From an uncultured Butyricicoccus sp. (GTDB taxonomy: Bacteria > Bacillota > Clostridia > Oscillospirales > Butyricicoccaceae), in assembly GCA_944376065.1 (NCBI GenBank), contig CALWBL010000006.1, positions 1 through 64,000 on the forward strand: a stretch of DNA of 64,000 bases, written 5' to 3'. Under the pieces are notes generated by a model. It was not told the origin of the DNA, made no database searches, and saw only the letters and a list, made by a program, of their open reading frames with translations. This document shows positions 53,018-61,810 of this stretch, piece by piece. Each line of letters starts with the position of its first letter. The stretch's first letter is position 1. Made by a program: the position numbers and the translations under genes.

Positions 53018-53890
53018 TTACTCTAAATTCAATTTTTTAGACAGTATTCTTTCTGTTATAACAAAGAACACCACCAGTTGTATCACTGATGCCATGATAG
53101 AAAAAACCATCAGACCATGTAAAAAGACTTCTCCCGCATTTATAAGCATATATGCTGTGTTTTCAATCATAATGATACCAAAAACACTTAAAAAGCCAGC
53201 TATAAAACTTAAAATCATTGAAATTGCAATATATGCCACAACTGACATAAGTATTCTGTTCTTTTTTGCAAGATGTCCTATTGCCATGGAAGCATAAATC
53301 TGATAAAGCGATGCAAGAGAGCCAACAATAGCTAAAATGATAAACTCAAAAACGTAAACTCCCCACATAGGAACAGAGTTATTTAGTTGAGTAAAAAGTA
53401 TACTCCAATTTTTAAAGCTAAAAAGCTCTGTTAACATTCGTAGAGGATACGGCGTTGAACCAAGTAGCATTATAAATATAGAAATACATGATACTATGCA
53501 GCTTAAAGCGGACATAACAAATGCTGTTATCCCTTTTGCTGTGATAAGTTGCCATGGTTTTACTGGTAATGTAAACATCAAATAGCCTTCATCACACAAA
53601 AGACCTTTATAAAACCTTTGCAAAATTATAACAACTGTAAGTACAAAAAGCGCAACCATCACAGCAAAATATGCAAGTGACATAACAAATGTAAATATTC
53701 GCTGCAATTGGTATGGGAAATTCATTTCCACTGCCCACTGCACTGCCCAATTACCATAATAACGACCATAGTCAACATTCATAGCTAATGAAATAGACGC
53801 TATAATAGAAACTGCTATAACTGCAATATAAATAGGAATAAGAGTGCGGCCTATTGACCTAAACTCATATTTACACAACTTTTTTAGCAT
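53018..53890 (-). CDS. ABC transporter permease (ABC-2 type)
   Basis: 290 residues with six predicted membrane helices. N-terminal LCKYEFRSIGRTLIPIYIA (residues 4-22) is the typical start of YtrC/ABC-2 permeases, with later TLPVKPWQLITAKGITAFV coupling-helix block near residue 100. It pairs with the ATPase encoded 20 bases upstream under a YtrA-type regulator. Substrate unknown; YtrABCDEF-like systems respond to wall-active peptides or acetoin in other Firmicutes. A hairpin at 52983-53011 lies just past the stop, with a weak T tract. Confidence 0.82.
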   Translation of the reverse strand: MLKKLCKYEFRSIGRTLIPIYIAVIAVSIIASISLAMNVDYGRYYGNWAVQWAVEMNFPYQLQRIFTFVMSLAYFAVMVALFVLTVVIILQRFYKGLLCDEGYLMFTLPVKPWQLITAKGITAFVMSALSCIVSCISIFIMLLGSTPYPLRMLTELFSFKNWSILFTQLNNSVPMWGVYVFEFIILAIVGSLASLYQIYASMAIGHLAKKNRILMSVVAYIAISMILSFIAGFLSVFGIIMIENTAYMLINAGEVFLHGLMVFSIMASVIQLVVFFVITERILSKKLNLE

Positions 53891-53909
53891 AACTTACACA
53901 CCCCTTTTA

Positions 53910-54617
53910 TCACACACCGTATGCGAAAATCTCTCTAAAGAGCTGGTCTACTGATTTACCCTCTTGCTCCCTGATACTATCAACCGTATCATGTCTAACA
54001 ACATTACCATTTTGAAGAAAAATTGCCTCATCTAATACCCTTTCAATATCCGAAATTAAATGAGTTGATATAATTACTGTCCCTTCTTCATTATAATTTG
54101 TGAGAATAGTGTTTAAAATAAAATCTCTTGCTGCTGGGTCCACTCCGGCGATAGGCTCATCAAGCAAATATAGCTTTGCTTTGCGGCTCATAATCATTGC
54201 AAGCTGAATCTTCTCTTTTGTGCCTTTGCTCATTGTTTTAATTTTATCATTTGGAGCAATGCCCAGTGCGGATAACATTTCCATAGCTTTATTTCTATCA
54301 AAATCGCTATAAAAATCTGAGAAGAACTCCATTAAATCACAGGCTTTGAACCAATCTGCAATAAACATACGGTCTGGCAGATAGGAAATTACACTTTTTG
54401 TTTGCGTTCCAACATTTTGACCATCAACCGTTAGCATTCCGCTTGTGGGTTGTAAAAGACCGCATAACAGCTTTATAAATGTTGTTTTTCCAGAGCCGTT
54501 TGGTCCTAGCAAACCCACAATTTTTCCCGAACCTATTTCGAGATTTACATTATTGAGCGCTGTTGTTTGCTGATATACTTTTGTCAGCGACCTTGCAGAA
54601 ACAAGTATATTACTCAT
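53910..54617 (-). CDS. ABC transporter ATP-binding protein (YtrB-like)
   Basis: 235 residues from ATG 54617; GGGAGTG is about eight bases upstream. Walker A GPNGSGKTT near residue 35, signature MSKGTKEKIQLAM, Walker B LYLLDEPIAGVDP near residue 150, and the H-loop ISTHLISDIERV. YtrB/CcmA-type drug ABC ATPase paired with a permease 20 bases downstream and following the GntR regulator with a short overlap. Genes are ordered regulator, ATPase, permease. Confidence 0.9.
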   Translation of the reverse strand: MSNILVSARSLTKVYQQTTALNNVNLEIGSGKIVGLLGPNGSGKTTFIKLLCGLLQPTSGMLTVDGQNVGTQTKSVISYLPDRMFIADWFKACDLMEFFSDFYSDFDRNKAMEMLSALGIAPNDKIKTMSKGTKEKIQLAMIMSRKAKLYLLDEPIAGVDPAARDFILNTILTNYNEEGTVIISTHLISDIERVLDEAIFLQNGNVVRHDTVDSIREQEGKSVDQLFREIFAYGV

Positions 54618-54622
54618 AATTT

Positions 54623-54979
54623 TCACTCCCATTTACCCATTAACTGTTTTATATCCTCTTCTGTGTATCCCAATGCTTTCATCGACTGCATAAACTCATT
54701 TATTCGCTCTAAGGCGAGTTTATTACGTTTTTCAGATATAAGATGCATATCCTCTGTTACTATTCTTCCAGCTGTACGCCTAGTTTCAATAAGCCCTTGA
54801 TTTTCAAGCTCTGACATAGCTCTTTGAACGGTATTCGGGTTTACTCCTGCCTTAGCGGCCAACGCTCTTACAGATGGCAAAGCCGAACCAGGTTCATAAA
54901 TGCCGGATATAATTTCAAGCGTTATTTGTTCAGAAAGCTGTAGCCATATAGGTCTGTCATTTGAAAATTTCCATGCCAT
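54623..54979 (-). CDS. GntR-family regulator, YtrA subfamily
   Basis: 118 residues from ATG 54979; GGAGG is eight bases upstream; the frame from 55009 has no site. Winged helix at ~10-75 with PIWLQLSEQITLEIISG, GSALPSVRALAAKAGVNPNT and VQRAMSELENQGLIETRR, then a short helical dimerisation tail, the YtrA layout without an effector-binding domain. First gene of the operon; a perfect 38-bp palindrome upstream is its likely operator, so the operon should be self-repressed and induced by the ABC cargo or antibiotic stress. Confidence 0.9.
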   Translation of the reverse strand: MAWKFSNDRPIWLQLSEQITLEIISGIYEPGSALPSVRALAAKAGVNPNTVQRAMSELENQGLIETRRTAGRIVTEDMHLISEKRNKLALERINEFMQSMKALGYTEEDIKQLMGKWE

Positions 54980-55011
54980 GGATTTATCCTCCCTTCTAAG
55001 TTGTTTCACTA

Positions 55012-55049
55012 TTGTATTATTGTATTAAGTATGTAATACAATAATACAA
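55012..55049. promoter_or_regulatory. 38-bp perfect inverted repeat, operator of the YtrA-type operon
   Basis: Arms TTGTATTATTGTATTA (55012-55027) and TAATACAATAATACAA (55034-55049) with a 6-base spacer; every position matches. Each arm itself repeats TTGTATTA. It lies 33 bases upstream of the regulator start and overlaps where its promoter must be. Interval 55050-55229 is AT-rich and shows no other feature. Confidence 0.8.
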
Positions 55050-55229
55050 CTATTACCCATAATTGTCAATACTATATTTTAAGTGATAATTTATGAATTT
55101 TGACTATGATTTTCTTTTATATGCAGTTTTATTTATTAACATTACACATTTTAGTTTAAAATGATAGATTATATCGCTTTTTACAGTGTTTAATTTGTGT
55201 GAACCATTGCAAAATAAGCCGTTAAATTC

Positions 55230-55257
55230 TTGACAAAGTCTGCTGATTCGTTATAAT
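55230..55257 (+). promoter_or_regulatory. Consensus promoter of the bcd-etfBA operon
   Basis: TTGACA (55230-55235), 16 bases, TATAAT (55252-55257); both hexamers are perfect. Transcription should start near 55264, about 190 bases before bcd. Confidence 0.8.
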
Positions 55258-55263
55258 AATAAT

Positions 55264-55453
55264 CATGGACACCAAAAAGAAAGTCCGAAATACTAGGTTG
55301 CTTTATAGTGGGATTACAAGGACTTCACCAGTTTTTTTGAGAAGAAGGGTGAGCCCATAGCTGGGTAAATTGCCGGCGGCTTACTATAAAGAAAGCTCGA
55401 CCGGTGTATTTAAAGCAATTTTTGATTGAATATTTTTTGGGAGGTTTCACAGC
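55264..55453 (+). promoter_or_regulatory. Structured ~190-nt leader of bcd-etfBA
   Basis: Outer stem CTTTATAGT (55301-55309) with ACTATAAAG (55383-55391), 9 bp perfect. Inside it lie TTCACC (55324-55329) with GGGTGA (55348-55353), and CCCA-TAGC-TGGG (55354-55365). A GGAC/GTCC pair (55267-55270, 55283-55286) lies before the outer stem. I see no match to common riboswitch cores that I can name. It may bind a ligand, be a stability element for a highly expressed mRNA, or be an unrecognised family. GGGAGG precedes ATG 55454. Confidence 0.55.
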
Positions 55454-56599
55454 ATGGATTTTAGGCTTACAAAAGAGCAGGAAATGATGCAAAAGCTCTG
55501 CCGTGAGTTTGCGGTAAACGAGATTGAGCCAATCGCAGCAGAAATCGACGAGCAAGAACGCTATCCGTTTGAGACCGTTGAAAAGCTGCGTAAGTATGGT
55601 ATGATGGGTATTCAGTACCCTAAGGAACTGGGCGGCTCCGGCGGAGACACTATTTGCTACTCTATCGCTATTGAAGAAGCATCTAAGTTCTGTGGTACTA
55701 CTGGTTGTATTATCTCTGCACACGCTACTCTGGGTGCTTGGCCAATCTTTAAGTTTGGTACCCCAGAGCAGAAAGAAAAGTGGCTGCGTCCTCTGATTGA
55801 TGGCACTAAGACTGGTGCTTTTGGTCTGACTGAGCCAAATGCCGGCACTGATGCGTCTGCTCAACAGACAACAGCAGAAAAGCTGGAAGATGGAAGCTGG
55901 CTTGTTAACGGTTCTAAGGTATTTATCACCGGCGGCGGTGTTGCTGACACTTATGTTATCTTTGCAATGACCGACAAAACTAAGGGCAACCATGGCATTT
56001 CTGCTTTTATAGTTGATAAAGATGATGCTGGTTTCTCTATTGGTAAAATTGAACATAAGATGGGTATTCGTGGTTCTCAAACCTCTGAGCTTATCTTTGA
56101 AGATATGGTTCTTCCAGCAGACCGTCTGCTTGGCAAAGAAAATGGCGGATTTAAAATCGCTATGATGACTCTTGATGGCGGTCGTATCGGTATCGCATCT
56201 CAGGCTCTTGGTATTGCTCAGGGTGCTCTTGATAAGGCTGTTCAGTACATGAAGGAACGTGTACAGTTCGGCAAGAGCCTTGACAAGTTCCAAGGTCTGC
56301 AGTGGATGGTAGCTGATATGGCTACTAAGATTGAGGCTGCTCGCCTGCTCGTTCGTCGTGCCGCTTTCAATAAGGACAATGGTCTGCCATACACTAAGGA
56401 AGCTGCAATGGCTAAGCTGTTCGCCGCTGAAACTGCTATGGAAGTTACTACCAAGTGCGTACAAATCTATGGTGGTTACGGTTATATCCGTGAATATCCA
56501 ATGGAGCGTATGATGCGTGACGCTAAAATCACTGAAATCTACGAAGGCACTTCAGAAGTACAGCGTATGGTTATCGCTGGTCAGATTTTCAAGAAGTAA
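55454..56599 (+). CDS. bcd: Butyryl-CoA dehydrogenase (short-chain acyl-CoA dehydrogenase)
   Basis: 381 residues. It reduces crotonyl-CoA to butyryl-CoA. N-terminal FRLTKEQEMMQKLCREFA, then FGLTEPNAGTDAS (FAD contact), VFITGGG, MGIRGSQTSELIFEDM, KFQGLQWMVADMATKIEAARLLV, and YGGYGYIREYPMERMMRDAKI before the catalytic Glu364 in EIYEGTSEVQ. It is first in the operon with etfB and etfA, which forms the electron-bifurcating Bcd/Etf complex coupling NADH oxidation to ferredoxin reduction. Codon use is strongly biased (CGT, CTG, GGT), a sign of high expression. Confidence 0.93.
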   Translation: MDFRLTKEQEMMQKLCREFAVNEIEPIAAEIDEQERYPFETVEKLRKYGMMGIQYPKELGGSGGDTICYSIAIEEASKFCGTTGCIISAHATLGAWPIFKFGTPEQKEKWLRPLIDGTKTGAFGLTEPNAGTDASAQQTTAEKLEDGSWLVNGSKVFITGGGVADTYVIFAMTDKTKGNHGISAFIVDKDDAGFSIGKIEHKMGIRGSQTSELIFEDMVLPADRLLGKENGGFKIAMMTLDGGRIGIASQALGIAQGALDKAVQYMKERVQFGKSLDKFQGLQWMVADMATKIEAARLLVRRAAFNKDNGLPYTKEAAMAKLFAAETAMEVTTKCVQIYGGYGYIREYPMERMMRDAKITEIYEGTSEVQRMVIAGQIFKK

Positions 56600-56619
56600 T
56601 CGAGGAGGAAAGGTAAATC

Positions 56620-57420
56620 ATGAAAGTTATCGTTTGTGTAAAGCAGGTTCCTGATACCTCCGGTAAGGTTGCAGTTAATCCAGACGGCACTCTTAACCGT
56701 GCATCTATGGCAACCATTATTAATCCGGACGACAAAAACGCAGTTGAAGCTGCTCTGACTTTAAAAGACAATACCGGCTGTGAAGTTGTTGTTGTAACAA
56801 TGGGACCACCACCAGCAGAAGGTATGCTCCGTGAGCTTATCGCTATGGGCGCTGACCGTGGCGTTCTGGTTTCTGGTCGTGAGTTCGGCGGTTCTGATAC
56901 ATTTGCTACATCTCAAATTCTAGCTGCTGCTATTAAGAAGATTGGTCTTGAAGCTGATGACATCGTTCTGTGTGGTCGTCAGGCTATCGACGGTGATACC
57001 GCTCAGGTAGGTTCTCAGATTGCTGAAAAGCTGGATATTCCACAGATTTCTTACGCTGCTGATATCAAGGTTGAAGGCACTAAGGTTACCGTCAAGCGTA
57101 TGCTTGAAGATGGTCATATGACCATTGAAACTCAGACCCCATGTCTGGTTACATGTATCAAGGAGCTTAACGAGCCTCGTTATATGTCCGTTGGCGGCAT
57201 TTTCGATTGCTACAAGAAGCCTGTTGATGTATATGATTACAACACTCTAAAGGACGATCCGCTGATTGAAGTTGATACAATCGGTCTAAAGGGTTCTCCA
57301 ACAAATATCTTTAAGTCTTTCACTCCTCCACAGAAGGGCGTTGGCCGTATGCTGGAAGGTGCAGACAAGAACACTTGTGCTGAGCTGGCTGCAGAGCTGC
57401 TTAAAAAGCACATTATCTAA
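56620..57420 (+). CDS. etfB: Electron transfer flavoprotein, beta subunit
   Basis: 266 residues. VKQVPDTS near residue 7, then VVTMGPPPAEGMLRELIAMGAD at about 55-76, DIVLCGRQAIDGDTAQVGSQIAE with the flavin-binding DxTxQ pattern, and a C-terminal PPQKGVGRMLEG arm. In bifurcating Etfs the beta subunit holds the NADH-oxidising FAD. AGGAGGAAAG precedes ATG 56620, 20 bases after the bcd stop. Codon bias matches bcd. Confidence 0.95.
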   Translation: MKVIVCVKQVPDTSGKVAVNPDGTLNRASMATIINPDDKNAVEAALTLKDNTGCEVVVVTMGPPPAEGMLRELIAMGADRGVLVSGREFGGSDTFATSQILAAAIKKIGLEADDIVLCGRQAIDGDTAQVGSQIAEKLDIPQISYAADIKVEGTKVTVKRMLEDGHMTIETQTPCLVTCIKELNEPRYMSVGGIFDCYKKPVDVYDYNTLKDDPLIEVDTIGLKGSPTNIFKSFTPPQKGVGRMLEGADKNTCAELAAELLKKHII

Positions 57421-57439
57421 TTGAAAGGAGAACATACAA

Positions 57440-58555
57440 ATGGCTGAATTTAATAACACAAACCTGGCTGATTTTTCTGGCGTATGGGTATTCTGTGAGC
57501 AGCGTCAGGGTGAGCTCCAGCCAACTGTGCTTGAGCTGATTTCTGAGGCTCGTAAGCTGGCTGACGACATGGGCGTTGAAGTTTGCGGTCTTCTGCTTGG
57601 CGGTAAGGGCGTAGGCGAAAAGATGGCAAAGGAACTCGGTGCTTATGGTGCTGATAAGGTTATCGTTTGCGAAGATGACAAGCTTGAAACTTTCACCACT
57701 GATGCTTATGCAAAGGTTATCTGTGACACTGTTATGGATAGGAAACCTGAGATTATGTTAATCGCTGCTACCAACATCGGTCGTGACCTTGGTCCACGTT
57801 GTGCTGCTCGTCTGCACACTGGTCTTACTGCTGACTGTACACATCTTGATGTAGATGTTGAAAAGTATGTTTCATTCCTGAAGGAGTCCTCCACCCTGCC
57901 ACAAGCTCAGCTTGACGCTTTAAACCGTGAAGACCGTAACCTCAAGATGACTCGTCCTGCATTTGGTGGTCACTTGATGGCTACTATTATCTGCCCTCGT
58001 TTCCGTCCTCAAATGGCTACTGTTCGTCCAGGCGTTCTGAAGAAGGGCGAATACAACGAGGCTAAGGCTAATGCAGTTGTTGTTGAAAACATTGCTGCTA
58101 ACCTCACTGATGCTGATATCAAGACTAAGGTAACAGAAATCGTTAAGGAAGCTAAGGAAATGGTTGACCTTACTGGTGCTGAAGTTATTGTATCTGTTGG
58201 TCGTGGTATTTCCAAGGACGTTGAAGGCGGTATCAATCTAGCTAAACAGCTAGCTGATGAGCTTGGCGGTATTGTTGCTGGTTCTCGTGCTGCTGTTGAT
58301 GCTGGCTGGCTGACTGCTGACCATCAGGTAGGTCAGACCGGTAAGACTGTACGCCCTCGTCTCTACATCGCTCTTGGCATCTCTGGCGCTATCCAACATA
58401 AGGCTGGTATGCAGGATTCTGAGTGCATAGTGGCTGTAAACAAGGCTGATGCTGCCCCAATCTTTGAATGTGCTGATTATGGTATCTGTGGCGACCTGTT
58501 TAAGGTTGTTCCTCTGATGATTGACGCTATTAAGGAAGCTAAGGCATCTAAGTAA
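57440..58555 (+). CDS. etfA: Electron transfer flavoprotein, alpha subunit
   Basis: 371 residues. N-terminal domain with VWVFCEQRQGELQPTVLELI, then the C-terminal FAD domain with IVSVGRGI-type VIVSVGRGIS, AGSRAAVDAGWL, QVGQTGKTVRPRLYIALGISGAIQH and KADAAPIFECADYGICGDL. The two halves give the bifurcating domain movement. AAGGAGAA lies before ATG 57440. It ends in a strong terminator; no crt, hbd or thl gene is adjacent, unlike the bcs operon of many Clostridia. Confidence 0.95.
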   Translation: MAEFNNTNLADFSGVWVFCEQRQGELQPTVLELISEARKLADDMGVEVCGLLLGGKGVGEKMAKELGAYGADKVIVCEDDKLETFTTDAYAKVICDTVMDRKPEIMLIAATNIGRDLGPRCAARLHTGLTADCTHLDVDVEKYVSFLKESSTLPQAQLDALNREDRNLKMTRPAFGGHLMATIICPRFRPQMATVRPGVLKKGEYNEAKANAVVVENIAANLTDADIKTKVTEIVKEAKEMVDLTGAEVIVSVGRGISKDVEGGINLAKQLADELGGIVAGSRAAVDAGWLTADHQVGQTGKTVRPRLYIALGISGAIQHKAGMQDSECIVAVNKADAAPIFECADYGICGDLFKVVPLMIDAIKEAKASK

Positions 58556-58570
58556 GTCTAACATAATAAA

Positions 58571-58606
58571 AAACGCTCGTTTCATTTTGAAACGAGCGTT
58601 TTTTAT
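58571..58606 (+). terminator. Terminator after the bcd-etfBA operon
   Basis: Perfect 13-bp stem AAACGCTCGTTTC / GAAACGAGCGTTT with loop ATTTT and following T run. Confidence 0.9.
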
Positions 58607-58730
58607 TATTTGAAAAATTTTTTTAAATTCAGTGAACCAAACCACTAGTTAATTACTCTTATATATGTGATGCATCAAATAAGACAAATGGTAGACGTAC
58701 CGAAAATGCTGCAAAAGGAGACGATGCAGA

Positions 58731-59288
58731 ATGGAAGATGAAATTATTGTAAAAAGATTGCAGAATGGCGACCGTTCTGCATTTGATGAACTATATAATA
58801 TGTATAAAAATGAGGCCCTGCGAACTTCTTTTCTTATTACGGGAAACCTTATGGACAGCGAAGATGTTGTTCAGCAAGCATTTGTACAATGTTATCAAAC
58901 CATAAATCAGCTTAAAGATGCAAAATGTTTTAAAGGTTGGTTTTTTCGGATTTTGACAAGAATAGCATGGCAAAGTAATAGATATAAGCGCAAGGTTCAA
59001 CCAGTTGATGAATTTTTTGATGATGCCCAAATTTCTGAGGAATCTGCACTTGATACCGTTCTTCGCAATGAGCAAAGTCGCTTGCTGTATTCATATGTTC
59101 AAAGACTTGAAGAAAAACAAAAAACTGTCATTATTTTATACTATTATAATCAAATGTCAATAAAAGAAATAGCAAAAATTTTATCTTGCAGAGAAGGCAC
59201 GGTCAAATCAAGACTTTTTGCAGCAAGACGAAATTTACAAAAAAACATTGATTGCGCACATTCAGAAAAGGAGGGCGTTTTATTATGA
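58731..59288 (+). CDS. ECF-type RNA polymerase sigma factor
   Basis: 185 residues. Region 2 spans ~10-80 (RSAFDELYNMYKNEALRTSFLITGN, SEDVVQQAFVQCYQTINQL); region 4 spans ~120-175 (EKQKTVIILYYYNQMSIKEIAKILSC, EGTVKSRLFAARRNLQ). No region 3, as in ECF factors. AAAAGGAGA precedes ATG 58731. Its stop overlaps the downstream membrane protein start (TTATGA), so it is coupled to a likely anti-sigma. I could not identify a target promoter upstream. Confidence 0.92.
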   Translation: MEDEIIVKRLQNGDRSAFDELYNMYKNEALRTSFLITGNLMDSEDVVQQAFVQCYQTINQLKDAKCFKGWFFRILTRIAWQSNRYKRKVQPVDEFFDDAQISEESALDTVLRNEQSRLLYSYVQRLEEKQKTVIILYYYNQMSIKEIAKILSCREGTVKSRLFAARRNLQKNIDCAHSEKEGVLL

Positions 59289-60040
59289 CAGATTTTGAAC
59301 TTGATAATGAACTTCGTAAAACCCTACATGAGTGTATAGAGCATTTACAAGCAGATGACCTTATGAAAGAAAGGATTGATTTTATGATTCAGCAACCAAA
59401 AAGAAAAAATACATGGAAAAGAATATGTGTTGGAATTATCGCTGCTGCATGTCTTGCAACGGTTGGCGCTGTGGCAAGGGGGCAAATTGCAGGACTTATA
59501 AGCAGCACCGACCTTACGAAGCAAATTTATAGCATAAGTGAGCTTAACGATGACGCTGACAAGATTTCTGGTAAAATTTCACTTCCTGATAAATTAAATG
59601 GATATGATTTCACCAGTGGCAATATTCAAAATGTTAATAAAGTTGACAACAGTATGAATAAAATCGGTGAATATTCGGAATTATATGCTCAATACGGTGA
59701 TTTAACCGTAACAGTTCACAAATACGATGCTGAAATCGATGAAGTCGAATATCCTTTACAGCAAGGTCAAAACCCTCAAAGCAAGGATATAAACGGAGTC
59801 AGTGTTTCTTATCGCACGGATAAATATTTGTTTGTACCAGCCGATTATAAGTTAACAGATGAAGAAAAACAAATGCAAGAAAACAACGAAATCGTTATAT
59901 CATATGGCAGTGACAGCCGTGAAGAGCAAGTTTTTACATCTGTTTCATGGGAACAAGATGGTTTGGTTTATAGTGTATTCACTTTTAGTGATGTAACTTC
60001 TGAAAATATGTTTGATGCTGCAAAACAAATTATTTCATAA
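59285..60040 (+). CDS. Membrane anti-sigma factor-like protein with DUF4367
   Basis: 251 residues from ATG 59285, overlapping the sigma stop (ATGA), with AGGAGG 10 bases upstream. The cytoplasmic N-terminus (~1-50) is charged; one membrane helix at ~50-70 (RICVGIIAAACLATVGAVA) is followed by an extracytoplasmic region ending in a DUF4367-like domain (~140-250, VSYRTDKYLFVPADYKL, EEQVFTSVSWEQDGLVYSVF). Translational coupling and topology suggest it holds the ECF sigma factor until an outside signal arrives; this is inference, as no canonical zinc anti-sigma motif is present. Confidence 0.78.
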   Translation: MTDFELDNELRKTLHECIEHLQADDLMKERIDFMIQQPKRKNTWKRICVGIIAAACLATVGAVARGQIAGLISSTDLTKQIYSISELNDDADKISGKISLPDKLNGYDFTSGNIQNVNKVDNSMNKIGEYSELYAQYGDLTVTVHKYDAEIDEVEYPLQQGQNPQSKDINGVSVSYRTDKYLFVPADYKLTDEEKQMQENNEIVISYGSDSREEQVFTSVSWEQDGLVYSVFTFSDVTSENMFDAAKQIIS

Positions 60041-60100
60041 ATATTTTAAAAGTCCGCAAAAGGTGTGCTTATCATAGTCACAATATTAACTGTAATTAAG

Positions 60101-60133
60101 AAAAGACCGCGTTTTCAGCGCGGCCTTTTCTTT
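60101..60133. terminator. Bidirectional terminator, ECF operon versus trehalose operon
   Basis: Stem AAAAGACCGCG / CGCGGCCTTTT with a 7-base loop; T-rich on both strands. Confidence 0.75.
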
Positions 60134-60142
60134 TCATAATGG

Positions 60143-61792
60143 TTATTTTGTGCGGTACAGCACAAGCGACTCATATGGCCGCAGATGCAGCCTAGTCTGT
60201 ACGCTGCTATCCGAATAGTTGGACAGCAGGCAGGTGAATCCTGTAAGGTCAACTGGGCAATTCCAGTCAACTTCTTTGCGGTAGAAGTTATTGATAACGA
60301 CCAGTTCTTCACTGTCCGTGCGTCGGGTATAGGCCAATACGGACAGATGCGCCATATCGAGCGGTGCAAAGTCGCCATTTGCGATTACATCATACTGCTT
60401 GCGCAGCGCAATAAGCTTTTGGTAGTGTGCGAAAACCGAATCTGGGTCATCCACCTGACTGGTCACGTTGATTGTTTTATAGTTGGGGTTCATGCCTATC
60501 CACGGTTCAGCAGTGGAAAATCCACCTCCCTCGCTCGCATCCCACTGCATCGGGGTGCGGCTGTTGTCGCGCGAGTGGACACGCAGAATGTCATATGCAC
60601 TATCCTCATGCAGACCACGGTCGCGCAAGATGTTGAAATGATTTATGCTCTCGACATCGCGGTACTGGTCGAGCGATGTAAAGCCTGGGTTGGTCATGCC
60701 TATCTCCTCGCCCTGATAAATATAAGGCGTGCCACGCAAACAGTGGATTACTGTACCCAACATCTTGGCTGAGGGCTTCCAATATTCTCCCTCATCACCA
60801 AAGCGCGAGACCACGCGCGGCTGGTCATGGTTGCACCAGAACACCGCGTTCCATGCGTTGTGGTCGCTCATACCAGTCTGCCATGAAAACAGAATATCCT
60901 TGAGTCTTTGGAAGTCAAACGGAACAAGCACCCACTTCTCGTTTCCTACAAAGTCCACCTTTAGGTGATGGAACGAGAATACCATACTAAGCTCACCAGT
61001 CTCTGCTCCCGCATATTTATAGCAGTTTTCCATAGATGTACTCGACATTTCTCCAACGGTCAGGAACTCCGCGTCTGAGCCAAAAGTCGTCTTATTAAGC
61101 TCACGCAGAAACTCGTGCACACGTGGACCGTCCGTATAGAAACGGCGGCCGTCTCCCTTATCATCTGATTCGTATGAACCCTTGCTTATCAGGTTCACTA
61201 CGTCGAACCGGAAGCCTTTAGCGCCTTTATCCATCCAGAAACGTATGACGTTCTGCAACTCCTTACGCACGCACGGGTTCTCCCAGTTGAGGTCAGCCTG
61301 TGTGCGGTCGAATAGGTGCAGGTACCACTTGCCCTTGGCAGGCACATACTCCCACGCATTACCGCCAAACTTGCTCTCCCAGTTGTTTGGGGGAGTGCCG
61401 TCTGGGCCACCATCGCGCCAGATGTAGTAATCCTCATAATCGGGGTCTCCCGCAAGCGCCTTTTGGAACCACTCGTGTTCTGTCGAGGTGTGGTTAAACA
61501 CCATATCAAGCATCAGACGGATGCCACGCTTTTCCGCTTCACTGGAAAGCTCTTCGAAATCTGCCATTGTACCAAATCGCGGGTCAACCGCACAGTAGTC
61601 GGCTATGTCATAGCCGTTGTCGCGCTGGGGCGATACAAAAAATGGGTTGAGCCAGATATAATCCACGCCCAGCTTTTGCAGATAATCCAGCTTGGCGATA
61701 ACTCCGCGCAAATCGCCCACGCCGTCGCCATTTGTGTCATAAAAGGACTTAAAATAGCACTGATAGACAACACTTTTGTGAAAATCAGTCAT
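60143..61792 (-). CDS. treC: Alpha,alpha-phosphotrehalase (trehalose-6-phosphate hydrolase, GH13)
   Basis: 549 residues. GH13 barrel: DTNGDGVGDLRG calcium-loop, LDMVFNHTS region, nucleophile Asp in GFRFDVVNLISKG near residue 200, general acid Glu in LTVGEMSSTS near 255, and CNHDQPRVVSRF with the third acidic residue near 330. It splits imported trehalose-6-phosphate into glucose and glucose-6-phosphate. Gene is 18 bases downstream of the PTS gene. Relatives include oligo-1,6-glucosidases, but the PTS partner fixes the role. Base composition is clearly GC-richer than neighbours. Confidence 0.9.
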   Translation of the reverse strand: MTDFHKSVVYQCYFKSFYDTNGDGVGDLRGVIAKLDYLQKLGVDYIWLNPFFVSPQRDNGYDIADYCAVDPRFGTMADFEELSSEAEKRGIRLMLDMVFNHTSTEHEWFQKALAGDPDYEDYYIWRDGGPDGTPPNNWESKFGGNAWEYVPAKGKWYLHLFDRTQADLNWENPCVRKELQNVIRFWMDKGAKGFRFDVVNLISKGSYESDDKGDGRRFYTDGPRVHEFLRELNKTTFGSDAEFLTVGEMSSTSMENCYKYAGAETGELSMVFSFHHLKVDFVGNEKWVLVPFDFQRLKDILFSWQTGMSDHNAWNAVFWCNHDQPRVVSRFGDEGEYWKPSAKMLGTVIHCLRGTPYIYQGEEIGMTNPGFTSLDQYRDVESINHFNILRDRGLHEDSAYDILRVHSRDNSRTPMQWDASEGGGFSTAEPWIGMNPNYKTINVTSQVDDPDSVFAHYQKLIALRKQYDVIANGDFAPLDMAHLSVLAYTRRTDSEELVVINNFYRKEVDWNCPVDLTGFTCLLSNYSDSSVQTRLHLRPYESLVLYRTK

Positions 61793-61810
61793 TGTTACTC
61801 CCTCCTGGGT

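Noticed and set aside
55325-56464. 379-codon open frame on the minus strand across the bcd gene
   Set aside because: It mirrors the strongly biased sense codons of bcd, has no ribosome binding site or recognisable domain, and bcd on the plus strand is certain.
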